Shown: piece by piece, positions 1-8,027 of the stretch
Layout: the number at the start of each line of letters is the position of its first letter
Numbering within the stretch: position 1 is the stretch's first letter
NCBI RefSeq assembly: GCF_001428025.1
Contig: NZ_LMSC01000007.1
Location: 441,117-505,116, forward strand
Origin: Phycicoccus sp. Soil748
GTDB lineage: Bacteria; Actinomycetota; Actinomycetes; Actinomycetales; Dermatophilaceae
Direction: 5' to 3'
DNA length: 64,000 nt
The notes under the pieces: generated by a model
What the model was told of the DNA's origin: nothing
What the model saw: the letters and a program-made list of their open reading frames with translations, nothing else
Databases searched by the model: none
Position numbers and translations under genes: made by a program

Positions 1-1
1 T

Positions 2-1588
2 CTCTCCGACCGCCTGACCGCCACCTTCAAGAACCTCCGGGGCAAGGGGCGGCTGTCCGAGTCCGATGTCAACGCCACCGTGCGCGACATCCGCCTCGCC
101 CTGCTCGACGCCGACGTCTCCCTGCCCGTGGTGAAGCATTTCACCTCGGCGGTGCGCGAGCGCGCGCTCGGTGCCGAGGTCTCGGGAGCCCTGAACCCGG
201 GTCAGCAGGTCGTGAAGATCGTCAACGAGGAGCTCGTCGGCATCCTCGGCGGCGCGACGCGCACCATCCAGTTCGCCAAGAACCCGCCGACCGTGATCAT
301 GCTCGCCGGCCTCCAGGGCGCCGGCAAGACCACCCTGGCCGGCAAGCTCGCCCGCTGGCTCAAGGAGCAGGGCCACACCCCGATCCTCGTCGCCGCCGAC
401 CTGCAGCGCCCCAACGCAGTCACCCAGCTCGAGGTCGTCGGGGAGCGGGCCGGTGTCCCGGTCTACGCGCCGGAGCGCGGCAACATCGGCGGGCACGACG
501 CCGTGGGCCCGACGGGGGAGGGGACCCACTCGTTCGGTGACCCGGTCGGGGTGTCCCGGGCCGGTATCGAGCACGCCCGCCGCAACCAGCACGACGTGGT
601 CATCGTCGACACCGCCGGTCGCCTCGCGGTCGACGCCGACCTCATGCAGCAGGCCGCCGACATTCGCACCGCCATCTCGCCCGACGAGGTCCTGTTCGTC
701 ATCGACGCGATGATCGGCCAGGCGGCCGTCGAGACGGCCCAGGCCTTCCAGGAGGGCGTCGACTTCACCGGTGTCGTCCTGTCCAAGCTCGACGGCGACG
801 CCCGCGGTGGCGCGGCCCTGTCGGTGGCCTCGGTCACCGGGCGGCCGATCATGTTCGCCAGCACCGGCGAGGGCGTGAAGGACTTCGAGGTCTTCCACCC
901 CGACCGGATGGCCTCGCGCATCCTCGACATGGGTGACGTGCTGACCCTCATCGAGCAGGCGGAGAAGGCGTTCGACGCCCGCCAGGCCGAGGAGATGCAG
1001 CGCAAGTTCCTCGCCGAGGAGGACTTCACCTTCGACGACTTCCTCGACCAGATGTCGGCCCTGAAGAAGATGGGCGGCCTGAAGTCGATGCTCGGCATGA
1101 TGCCGGGCATGGGCCAGATGAAGGCCCAGCTCGACAACCTCGACCCCCGCGAGTTCGACCGCATCGAGGCCATGGTGCGCTCGATGACGCCGTTCGAGCG
1201 CACGCACTCCAAGCAGATCAACGGCTCGCGCCGCCTGCGTATCGCCAAGGGTGCGGGCGTGCAGGTCTCCGAGGTCAACGGCCTGCTCGAGCGGTTCACC
1301 GAGGCGCAGAAGATGATGAAGCAGCTCGCGCGTGGCGGCGGCATCCCCGGGATGCCGGGCATGCCGGGCCTGGGTGGTGGCAAGCGCGGGAAGCAGCAGC
1401 CGCAGCGCAAGAAGTCCAAGTCCGGCAACCCTGCCAAGCGGGCGGCCGAGGAGCGGGCTGCGGCCGAGAAGGCCCAGGCCGCCAAGACCGGCGGCGGCGG
1501 TTCCGCCTTCGGGTCGGGCTCCGCCACCGCGCCGGACCTCGACCCTGCCAAGCTGCCGGCAGGCTTCGAGAAGTTCCTCGGCCGGTGA
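2..1588 (+). CDS. ffh: Signal recognition particle GTPase Ffh (5' end outside window)
   Basis: This is the protein of the signal recognition particle, which binds 4.5S RNA and signal sequences and delivers ribosomes to FtsY at the membrane. The frame is already open at base 2 (LSDRLTATFKNLRG, the usual Ffh N-terminus), so only a few codons are missing. The NG domain shows the P-loop GLQGAGKTT, DTAGR and SKLDGDARGG. The methionine-rich M domain follows (MLGMMPGMGQM, then GSRRLRIAKGAG for RNA binding). Between the P-loop and DTAGR there is an extra glycine/histidine-rich segment after APERGN. The C-terminus is extended by about 70 residues rich in Lys, Ala and Gly. The stop overlaps the next GTG start. 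Confidence 0.97.
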   Translation, partial: LSDRLTATFKNLRGKGRLSESDVNATVRDIRLALLDADVSLPVVKHFTSAVRERALGAEVSGALNPGQQVVKIVNEELVGILGGATRTIQFAKNPPTVIMLAGLQGAGKTTLAGKLARWLKEQGHTPILVAADLQRPNAVTQLEVVGERAGVPVYAPERGNIGGHDAVGPTGEGTHSFGDPVGVSRAGIEHARRNQHDVVIVDTAGRLAVDADLMQQAADIRTAISPDEVLFVIDAMIGQAAVETAQAFQEGVDFTGVVLSKLDGDARGGAALSVASVTGRPIMFASTGEGVKDFEVFHPDRMASRILDMGDVLTLIEQAEKAFDARQAEEMQRKFLAEEDFTFDDFLDQMSALKKMGGLKSMLGMMPGMGQMKAQLDNLDPREFDRIEAMVRSMTPFERTHSKQINGSRRLRIAKGAGVQVSEVNGLLERFTEAQKMMKQLARGGGIPGMPGMPGLGGGKRGKQQPQRKKSKSGNPAKRAAEERAAAEKAQAAKTGGGGSAFGSGSATAPDLDPAKLPAGFEKFLGR

Positions 1589-2448
1589 CGGCCGGCGCCG
1601 TGCCGCCCGCCCCGCTCGACACCCCGTCGACACCCCTCAACACCCTCTCGGTCGGCACCGGCGGCCCGCGGGTCGCCTTCCTGCACGGGCTCTTCGGCCA
1701 GGGCCGCAACTGGACGCAGATCGCCAAGGCGCTCGCGGGGCCTGACGGGACGGGGGCGCGCTCGACCCTGGTCGACCTGCCGGACCACGGACGGTCGCCG
1801 TGGAGCACCGAGTTCTCCTTCACCGCCTACGCCGACGCCGTCGCGGCCACCCTGCGCGCCGTCGACCCCGAGGCGCGCTGGATGGTCGTCGGCCACTCCC
1901 TGGGCGGCAAGACGGCCATGCTGCTGGCGCTGCAGCACCCCGAGCTCGTGGCCAGGCTCGTCGTCGTCGACATCGCGCCGAAGTCCTACGGCAGCCTCGA
2001 CCGCTTCAGCGGCTACATCGCCGAGATGGAGCGGCTCCCGCTGGGGTCGCTGGCCACCCGGGCCGACGCGGAGGCCCGTTTCGACGAGCCGAACCCCGGG
2101 GTCAAGGCGTTCCTCCTGCAGAACCTGCGCCGCGACGGCGACGCGTGGCGCTGGCAGGCCAACCTCGACCTGTTCTCCGCCGACGCGGCCAAGGGCACCG
2201 GCTCGCGCATCGCGGACTGGCCGTCCACGGCCGGTGAGCTCGCGCCGTACGAGGGGCCGGTCCTGTGGGTCGCGGGGTCGGAGTCGGCCTACGTCGCCGA
2301 CGAGGACCTCCCGGCGATGCAGGCGCTGTTCCCCAAGGTTCGCTCGCTCACCGTCAAGGGTGCCTCGCACTGGGTGCACACCGACGCCCCGGACGTCGTC
2401 GTGGAGGCCCTTCGTCGTTTCGTGCGACCGCTCGCCGACCAGTCCTGA
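1585..2448 (+). CDS. Alpha/beta-fold hydrolase
   Basis: This is a 287-residue alpha/beta hydrolase of the esterase/YbfF-like type. An oxyanion-hole motif HGLFGQGRNW lies near residue 35, the nucleophile elbow GHSLGGK places Ser at 105, and SHW near residue 262 supplies the likely catalytic His. There is no signal peptide, so it is probably cytosolic. The GTG start overlaps the ffh stop as GTGA, which suggests translational coupling, although a role in protein targeting is not implied. The substrate cannot be read from the sequence. Confidence 0.88.
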   Translation: MTAGAVPPAPLDTPSTPLNTLSVGTGGPRVAFLHGLFGQGRNWTQIAKALAGPDGTGARSTLVDLPDHGRSPWSTEFSFTAYADAVAATLRAVDPEARWMVVGHSLGGKTAMLLALQHPELVARLVVVDIAPKSYGSLDRFSGYIAEMERLPLGSLATRADAEARFDEPNPGVKAFLLQNLRRDGDAWRWQANLDLFSADAAKGTGSRIADWPSTAGELAPYEGPVLWVAGSESAYVADEDLPAMQALFPKVRSLTVKGASHWVHTDAPDVVVEALRRFVRPLADQS

Positions 2449-2490
2449 GGGGTGGGGGAAGCCTCCCGCGCCCGCCGCTGCCGGCCTCGC

Positions 2491-2496
2491 TAGGGT
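2491..2496 (+). promoter_or_regulatory. -10 hexamer of a leaderless promoter
   Basis: TAGGGT lies with six bases between it and the ATG at 2503, and no Shine-Dalgarno is present. A transcript starting about 7 bases after the hexamer would begin at the start codon. Confidence 0.5.
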
Positions 2497-2502
2497 CGGC
2501 GC

Positions 2503-3588
2503 ATGGCAACGGTGCTGCACCTGCAGGGTGAGATCCTCGTCGGCCCGCAGGACGTGCGGCCGGAGGCCTGGGTCGTCGGCGGGCAGCTGACGTTCGAACG
2601 GCCGAGCGCCCCGGGCGCGGACGTGCAGACGCTGCGCGGCTGGGTGCTGCCCGGACTGGTGGACGCCCACTGCCACGTGGGCCTCGACGCCCACGGCGCG
2701 GTCGACGACGCGACCTCGGAGAAGCAGGCCCTCGCCGACCGTGACGCCGGCACCCTGCTCATCCGCGACGCCGGCTCGCCCGCGGACACGCGGTGGGTCG
2801 ACGAGCGCGACGACCTGCCCAAGATCATCCGCGCAGGGAGGCACATCGCCCGCACCCGCCGCTACATCCGCAACTTCGCCCACGAGGTCGAGCCGGACCA
2901 GCTCGTCGAGCGCGTGCGCCTCGAGGCCCGGGCCGGCGACGGGTGGGTCAAGCTCGTCGGCGACTGGATCGACCGCGACACCGGTGACCTCGCGACCTGC
3001 TGGCCCGTCGACGTCCTCACGGACGCCATCGCCGCGGCCCACGAGGAGGGTGCGCGCGTCACGGCCCACTGCTTCGGCGAGGCCTCGCTCTACGACTTCG
3101 CCGCCGCGGGGACCGACTGCATCGAGCACGCCACAGGGCTGGAGCCCGAGACCATCGCCCAGTTCGCCGAGCAGCAGATCGCCATCGTCCCGACCCTGGT
3201 CAACATCGCGACGTTCCCGGCGATCGCCGAGCCGGCGCGGGAGAAGTTCCCCGACTACCACCGGCGGATGATCGCACTGCACGACCGGCGCTACGCCACG
3301 GTCGCCGCAGCCCGGGAGGCGGGCATCCCCATCTACCTCGGCACCGACGCCGGTGGCTCGCTGCGCCACGGCCTCGTCGCCGACGAGGCACACGAGCTGA
3401 CCAAGGCCGGCATGAGCGCGAGCGAAGCCCTGTGGGCGGCCACCTGGGGGGCTCGCGAGTGGCTCGGCCGACCCGGGCTGGAGGAGGGGGCGGACGCCGA
3501 CCTCGTGGTGTACGCCGCCGACCCCCGCGAGGAGATCCGAGCCCTGGCCGCTCCCGAGCACGTCGTGCTCCGCGGCGCCGAGGTCTGA
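2503..3588 (+). CDS. Metal-dependent amidohydrolase
   Basis: This is a 361-residue member of the imidazolonepropionase-like amidohydrolase group. It has a small N-terminal beta-sandwich, then the metal site GLVDAHCHVG (His 56 and His 58), further ligand candidates in TAHCFGEAS and CIEHATG, and the late Asp in YLGTDAGGS. The C-terminus returns to the composite beta domain (GADADLVVYAADP). The family hydrolyses cyclic or linear amide bonds; the substrate here is unknown. It has its own leaderless-type promoter and ends before a strong hairpin. Confidence 0.88.
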   Translation: MATVLHLQGEILVGPQDVRPEAWVVGGQLTFERPSAPGADVQTLRGWVLPGLVDAHCHVGLDAHGAVDDATSEKQALADRDAGTLLIRDAGSPADTRWVDERDDLPKIIRAGRHIARTRRYIRNFAHEVEPDQLVERVRLEARAGDGWVKLVGDWIDRDTGDLATCWPVDVLTDAIAAAHEEGARVTAHCFGEASLYDFAAAGTDCIEHATGLEPETIAQFAEQQIAIVPTLVNIATFPAIAEPAREKFPDYHRRMIALHDRRYATVAAAREAGIPIYLGTDAGGSLRHGLVADEAHELTKAGMSASEALWAATWGAREWLGRPGLEEGADADLVVYAADPREEIRALAAPEHVVLRGAEV

Positions 3589-3634
3589 CGCGCAGTACCA
3601 CCCCGCACGCGGGGGCTGTGCCTGTGATCCACCA

Positions 3635-3654
3635 GGTGGCGTAGTCACGCCACC
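3635..3654 (+). terminator. Perfect hairpin after the amidohydrolase gene
   Basis: GGTGGCGT pairs perfectly with ACGCCACC around an AGTC loop. A smaller CCCCG/CGGGG hairpin lies at 3601-3614. There is no T-tract, so termination is inferred from position between two transcription units. Confidence 0.45.
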
Positions 3655-3704
3655 ATCCGAGATGGCCCGCTCGGGCGGTTGACCCTCCCTGCCACGCTCC
3701 CGGA

Positions 3705-3736
3705 AACTCCTACTTAACTCATAGGACTAAGGGGTT
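3705..3736 (+). promoter_or_regulatory. AT-rich imperfect dyad upstream of the sulfate operon (candidate operator)
   Basis: Arms AACTCCT and AGGGGTT (one mismatch) are symmetric about 3720/3721, inside the only AT-rich stretch of this intergenic region, 30 bases before the sbp start. Rrf2 proteins bind dyads of roughly this size, and an Rrf2 gene follows cysA. Assigning this site to that regulator is inference. Confidence 0.45.
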
Positions 3737-3765
3737 CTGGCCAAGGCCGGGAGAGGGAGAGACAG

Positions 3766-4797
3766 ATGAGACGAAGGAATGCCGTTGCGGTGACGGGGGC
3801 GCTGTCCGCCGGGGTGCTGGCGCTGAGCGCCTGCGCCGGGGGATCGAGCGACACGGTGGGCGCCGCCGCCGACGCCGGTGGGGCGGCCAAGACCACGCTG
3901 CAGCTCTACGCCTACTCGGCCCCGAAGGTGGGCTACGACAAGGTCATCCCTGCCTTCACCAGGACCGCCGCGGGCAAGGGGGTGCAGTTCGAGCAGTCCT
4001 ACGGCCCTTCGGGGGACCAGTCACGCAAGGTCGAGGCGGGTGCGCCGGCCGACTTCGTGAACTTCTCCGTCGAGCCGGACATCACCCGCCTGGTGGACGC
4101 CGGCCTGGTCGCGAAGGACTGGAACGCCAACCAGTACAAGGGGATCCCGTTCGGCTCGGTCGTCACCATCGTCGTCCGCAAGGGCAACCCCAAGGGCATC
4201 AGGGACTGGGACGACCTGCTCGAGCCGGGCGTCGAGGTGGTCACGCCCAACCCGTTCAGCTCCGGCAGCGCCAAGTGGAACCTCCTCGCCCCGTACTCCG
4301 CGAAGAGCAACGGCGGCAAGGACCAGGCCGCGGGCCTCGCATACATCGACAAGCTCGTCACCGGTCACGTCAAGGTCCAGCCCAAGTCCGCACGAGAGGC
4401 GACCGAGACGTTCCTGCAGGGGACCGGTGACGTCCTGCTCAGCTACGAGAACGAGGCGCTGTTCGCGGAACGCAGCGGCGACCCCGTGCAGCACGTGACG
4501 CCGCCGACGACGTTCAAGATCGAGAACCCCGTCGCGGTGCTGTCCAAGAGCAAGAACCTCGCCAAGGCCAAGGCCTTCGACGACTACCTGTTCACGCCGG
4601 AGGCACAGAAGCTGTTCGCCGAGGCCGGGTTCCGTCCCGTGGACCAGACCGTGGCCACGGAGTTCGCCACCGACTTCCCGGCGCCGCAGAAGCTCTGGAC
4701 GATCGACGACCTCGGGGGGTGGAAGACCGTCGACGGGACGCTGTTCAAGAAGGAGACGGGCTCGATCGCCCTCATCTACGACAAGGCGACGCAGTAG
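3766..4797 (+). CDS. sbp: Sulfate ABC transporter substrate-binding lipoprotein
   Basis: This protein captures sulfate (or thiosulfate) outside the membrane and hands it to CysT/CysW. It is 343 residues with a lipoprotein signal peptide ending in the lipobox LSAC. The mature part matches the Sbp/CysP family: YAYSAPKVGYDKV near the start, SYGPSGDQSRKV and VNFSVEPDITRLVDAG, then FRPVDQTVA near the C-terminus. The ATG has a purine-rich site (GGGAGAGGGAG) upstream. It is first in an operon whose next genes overlap or nearly touch, and the AT-rich dyad upstream suggests sulfur-status control. Sbp and CysP cannot be separated reliably from sequence alone. Confidence 0.93.
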   Translation: MRRRNAVAVTGALSAGVLALSACAGGSSDTVGAAADAGGAAKTTLQLYAYSAPKVGYDKVIPAFTRTAAGKGVQFEQSYGPSGDQSRKVEAGAPADFVNFSVEPDITRLVDAGLVAKDWNANQYKGIPFGSVVTIVVRKGNPKGIRDWDDLLEPGVEVVTPNPFSSGSAKWNLLAPYSAKSNGGKDQAAGLAYIDKLVTGHVKVQPKSAREATETFLQGTGDVLLSYENEALFAERSGDPVQHVTPPTTFKIENPVAVLSKSKNLAKAKAFDDYLFTPEAQKLFAEAGFRPVDQTVATEFATDFPAPQKLWTIDDLGGWKTVDGTLFKKETGSIALIYDKATQ

Positions 4798-4799
4798 CC

Positions 4800-5687
4800 A
4801 TGACCGCCACCCTGTTCCGCAGGGCCGACGTCCCGGCCCTCCCCACGCCGACCGACCCCTCGGCGCCCCCCACCGCGGGGGCGCCCAGGGCGCGTCCCGG
4901 TCTCGGCCGGCCGCTCGGCGTCGGGCTCGTCGGCCTCTGGCTCAGCCTCATCGTCCTGCTGCCGCTGGCCGCCCTGACGGTGACCTCGTTCGACGAGGGC
5001 TGGTCGGGCTTCTGGGACGCCGTCACGGCCCCGGTCGCGCTCGCCTCGCTGCGCGTCACGGTGGGGGTGTCGGTCGTCGTGGCCCTGGTCAACGCGGTCT
5101 TGGGCACCCTCATCGCCTGGGTGCTGGTGCGTGACGACTTCCGCGGCAAGCGGTTCGTCGACGCCCTGATCGACCTGCCGTTCGCGCTGCCGACCATCGT
5201 CGCCAGCATCGTGCTGCTCTCGCTCTACGGCCCCAGCAGCCCCCTCGGGATCCACCTCAACGCCACCAGGCCCGGCCTGCTCGTCGCCCTCGCCTTCGTC
5301 ACCCTGCCGTTCGTGGTGCGCTCGGTGCAGCCGGTCCTCATCGAGGCCGACCGCGAGGTCGAGGAGGCGGCTGCCTCGCTCGGCGCCTCCGGCTGGACCA
5401 CCTTCCGCCGCATCGTGCTGCCGACCCTCGCGCCGGCCGTCATCAGCGGAACCGGCCTGTCCTTCGCCCGCGCGATCGGCGAGTACGGCTCCGTGGTCCT
5501 CATCGGCGGCAACATCCCGCGCCAGACGCAGGTGGCCTCGCAGTACATCCAGCAGCAGATCGAGATCGACCGCCCGGTCAACGCGGCGGCGGTGTCCGTG
5601 GCGCTGCTGGCGATCGCCTTCGCCACCCTTTTCGTCCTGCGCCTGGCGGCCAGCCGCAGCCAGCGCCGTGAGGAGGCCTCGGCATGA
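4800..5687 (+). CDS. cysT: Sulfate ABC transporter permease CysT
   Basis: This is one of two membrane subunits of the sulfate importer. From the ATG at 4800, two bases after the sbp stop, it is 295 residues. A Pro/Ala-rich cytoplasmic N-terminus precedes about six membrane segments. The ATPase-coupling loop is visible as [12 protein letters not shown], with [15 protein letters not shown] downstream, typical of CysT. The open frame continues upstream inside sbp, but the ATG right after the sbp stop fits translational coupling. The stop overlaps cysW (ATGA). Confidence 0.93.
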   Translation: MTATLFRRADVPALPTPTDPSAPPTAGAPRARPGLGRPLGVGLVGLWLSLIVLLPLAALTVTSFDEGWSGFWDAVTAPVALASLRVTVGVSVVVALVNAVLGTLIAWVLVRDDFRGKRFVDALIDLPFALPTIVASIVLLSLYGPSSPLGIHLNATRPGLLVALAFVTLPFVVRSVQPVLIEADREVEEAAASLGASGWTTFRRIVLPTLAPAVISGTGLSFARAIGEYGSVVLIGGNIPRQTQVASQYIQQQIEIDRPVNAAAVSVALLAIAFATLFVLRLAASRSQRREEASA

Positions 5688-6493
5688 GGACCTCGACCGG
5701 CACCCGGCTGACGCTGCGCACCGTCGCGCTGGGCTACCTGTTCGCCCTCCTCGCCGTCCCGATCGGGCTCATCCTGTGGCGGACCTTCGGGGACGGCGTG
5801 GGCGCCTTCATCGACTCCATCCGCACCCCTGCGGCCATCTCGGCGCTCAACCTTTCGCTGCTCATCGTCGCGATCGTCGTGCCGCTCAACGTCGTGTTCG
5901 GTGTCGCCACCGCCCTCGCCCTCGTGCGCGGGAGCTTCCCGGGACGCGGGCTGCTGCAGGCCGTCGTCGACCTGCCCTTCGCCGTCTCGCCCATCGTCGT
6001 CGGCGTCTCGCTGATCCTGCTGTGGGGCACGAGCGGGTGGTTCGGGGGCGTCGAGAACAACTTCGGCATCCGCGTCATCTTCGGCCTGCCCGGCATGGTG
6101 CTCGCGACCATCTTCGTGACCCTGCCCTTCGTCGTCCGAGAGGTGGAGCCGGTGCTGCACGAGATCGGCACCGACCAGGAGCAGGCAGCTGCCACCCTCG
6201 GGGCCTCCTCGGCGCAGACGCTGTGGCGCATCACCCTCCCCGCGATCCGCTGGGGGCTCACGTACGGCGTGGTGCTCACCATCGCCCGCGCCCTCGGCGA
6301 GTTCGGGGCGGTGATCATGGTGAGCTCGGGCTTCCCCGGGGTGTCGCAGACGCTGACCCTGCTCGTCCACTCCCGCTACATCGACGACCACAACACCTAC
6401 GGCGCGTACGCCGCCGCCACCCTGCTCATGGGTCTGGCCGTGCTCACGCTGCTGCTGATGACCGTTCTGGACCGCAAGAGGAGCACGACATGA
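5684..6493 (+). CDS. cysW: Sulfate ABC transporter permease CysW
   Basis: This is the second membrane subunit of the sulfate importer, 269 residues with about six hydrophobic segments. The EAA coupling loop reads [18 protein letters not shown], followed by [15 protein letters not shown], the CysW counterpart of the CysT motif. Start and stop both overlap the neighbouring genes by four bases (ATGA), so cysT, cysW and cysA should be translated as a coupled set. Confidence 0.94.
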   Translation: MRTSTGTRLTLRTVALGYLFALLAVPIGLILWRTFGDGVGAFIDSIRTPAAISALNLSLLIVAIVVPLNVVFGVATALALVRGSFPGRGLLQAVVDLPFAVSPIVVGVSLILLWGTSGWFGGVENNFGIRVIFGLPGMVLATIFVTLPFVVREVEPVLHEIGTDQEQAAATLGASSAQTLWRITLPAIRWGLTYGVVLTIARALGEFGAVIMVSSGFPGVSQTLTLLVHSRYIDDHNTYGAYAAATLLMGLAVLTLLLMTVLDRKRSTT

Positions 6494-7494
6494 TCACCGT
6501 GACCGGCGCCCGCAAGAGCTACGGCGACTTCGCCGCGCTCGACGACGTCAGCCTGGACATCCCGGCGGGCACGCTCACTGCGCTGCTCGGCCCGAGCGGC
6601 TCGGGCAAGTCGACCCTGCTTCGCTCGATCGCCGGGCTCGAGCGGCTCGATGCCGGCACCGTCGTCATCGGCGGCCGCGACCTGACCCACGTCGCCCCGC
6701 AGAAGCGCGGGATCGGGTTCGTGTTCCAGCACTACGCGGCGTTCAAGCACATGACGGTGCGGGACAACGTCGCGTTCGGGCTCAGCATCCGCAAGCGGCA
6801 GAAGGCCGAGATCGCCAGGAAGGTCGACGACCTCCTCGAGATCGTCGGGCTCGACGGCTTCCAGCACCGCTACCCCGCCCAGCTCTCCGGTGGCCAGCGC
6901 CAGCGCATGGCCCTCGCCCGGGCGCTCGCCGTCGACCCCGAGGTGCTGCTGCTCGACGAGCCCTTCGGCGCCCTCGACGCCAAGGTGCGCGCCGACCTGC
7001 GCCAGTGGCTGCGGCGGCTGCACGACGAGGTCCACGTGACGACCGTCCTGGTGACCCACGACCAGGAGGAGGCGCTCGACGTCGCCGACCGCATCGCGGT
7101 GCTCAACAAGGGACGCATCGAGCAGGTGGGTGACCCGGTGTCGCTCTACGAGCGCCCGGCCAACGACTTCGTCATGTCGTTCCTCGGCTCGGTCGCCACG
7201 CTCAACGGCGTCCTGGTGCGCCCCCACGACATCGAGCTCGAGCGCGAGGCCCCGGTGGAGCTCGTCGCCCCGGGACACTCGGTGCCCGCACGGGTCCGGG
7301 CGCGGGTGGAGCGGATCGTCCGCCTCGGCTTCGAGGTGCGGGTCGACCTGGGGACCGACGCGGGGGAGCGGTTCGCGGTGCAGATGACGCGCTCGCAGGC
7401 CGCCGACCTCGACCTGCGGGTCGGGGAGACGGTGTTCGCCCGCGCCGCCAGGGGACAGGACCCCGAGCTCGTGGGGGCCGGCGCCGCGATCTGA
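6490..7494 (+). CDS. cysA: Sulfate/thiosulfate ABC transporter ATP-binding protein CysA
   Basis: This ATPase powers the sulfate importer. From ATG 6490 it is 334 residues with a complete nucleotide-binding domain: Walker [11 protein letters not shown]-loop [13 protein letters not shown], signature LSGGQRQRM, Walker [13 protein letters not shown] and switch His in THDQEEALD. The C-terminal 100 residues form a regulatory/TOBE-type domain ([10 protein letters not shown]). The open frame extends far upstream, but everything before 6490 lies inside cysW. Confidence 0.95.
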   Translation: MITVTGARKSYGDFAALDDVSLDIPAGTLTALLGPSGSGKSTLLRSIAGLERLDAGTVVIGGRDLTHVAPQKRGIGFVFQHYAAFKHMTVRDNVAFGLSIRKRQKAEIARKVDDLLEIVGLDGFQHRYPAQLSGGQRQRMALARALAVDPEVLLLDEPFGALDAKVRADLRQWLRRLHDEVHVTTVLVTHDQEEALDVADRIAVLNKGRIEQVGDPVSLYERPANDFVMSFLGSVATLNGVLVRPHDIELEREAPVELVAPGHSVPARVRARVERIVRLGFEVRVDLGTDAGERFAVQMTRSQAADLDLRVGETVFARAARGQDPELVGAGAAI

Positions 7495-7532
7495 GGCCAT
7501 GAGGGCTCGCCACCCGGGGCGTGGTTTCCGAT

Positions 7533-7552
7533 CTCCCCCGGGCATGGGGGAG
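7533..7552 (+). promoter_or_regulatory. Hairpin that includes the ribosome binding site of the Rrf2 gene
   Basis: CTCCCCC (7533-7539) pairs with GGGGGAG (7546-7552) around a six-base loop. The 3' arm is also the Shine-Dalgarno for the GTG at 7563, so folding would hide it. It may also attenuate transcripts leaving cysA. Confidence 0.45.
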
Positions 7553-7562
7553 GATGCCGCCC

Positions 7563-8027
7563 GTGGACATCTCGGCACGCACGGAGTACGCGGTCCGGGC
7601 CATGCTCATCCTCGCCGAGGCGTCGGCCACCGCGAGCGGCCCGGTCAGCGTGGAGAGCCTGGCGCTGCGCCAGTCGCTGCCCCGCAAGTTCCTCGAGACC
7701 ATCGCCGCCGACCTCAAGAACGCGGGCCTGCTGCGCAGCACGCGAGGCGCCCGCGGCGGCTACGCGCTGACCCGCGAGCCGCGCGACATCAGCCTCGGCG
7801 ACGTCTTCCGCGCGGTCGACGGCCCGCTCGCGGAGGTGCGCGGCCTGCGCCCCCACGAGACCCAGTACGAAGGCGTGGCCGAGCACCTGCCCACCGTGTG
7901 GGTCGCCGTCCGCGCCAGCCTGCGCTCGGTGCTCGACGAGACCTCCCTCGCGGACGTCCTGTCCGGCGACCTCCCCGAGCGCGTCGCCGCCCTGGCCGCG
8001 GACCCCGACGCGTGGCGGAATCGATGA
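7563..8027 (+). CDS. Rrf2-family transcriptional regulator, cysteine-free
   Basis: This is a DNA-binding regulator of 154 residues from GTG 7563. That start is chosen because GGAGG ends nine bases upstream, whereas the ATG at 7554 abuts it. The winged helix-turn-helix covers residues 1-80 (DISARTEYAVRAM, QSLPRKFLETI, TRGARGGYALTR). No cysteine occurs anywhere, so it cannot bind an Fe-S cluster as IscR or NsrR do, and it resembles CymR-like sulfur regulators in this respect. Its place directly after a sulfate operon makes control of that operon likely, but this is inference. Confidence 0.85.
   Translation: MDISARTEYAVRAMLILAEASATASGPVSVESLALRQSLPRKFLETIAADLKNAGLLRSTRGARGGYALTREPRDISLGDVFRAVDGPLAEVRGLRPHETQYEGVAEHLPTVWVAVRASLRSVLDETSLADVLSGDLPERVAALAADPDAWRNR

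Noticed and set aside
463-3648. 1061-residue open frame on the minus strand
   Set aside because: It lies antisense to ffh, the hydrolase and the amidohydrolase. GC-rich DNA leaves such frames open; the translation is Arg/Pro/Gly-rich with no family motifs.
3655-3765. SAM or cobalamin riboswitch before the sulfate operon
   Set aside because: The stretch between the hairpin and the start is too short and lacks the conserved riboswitch core sequences; an operator fits better.
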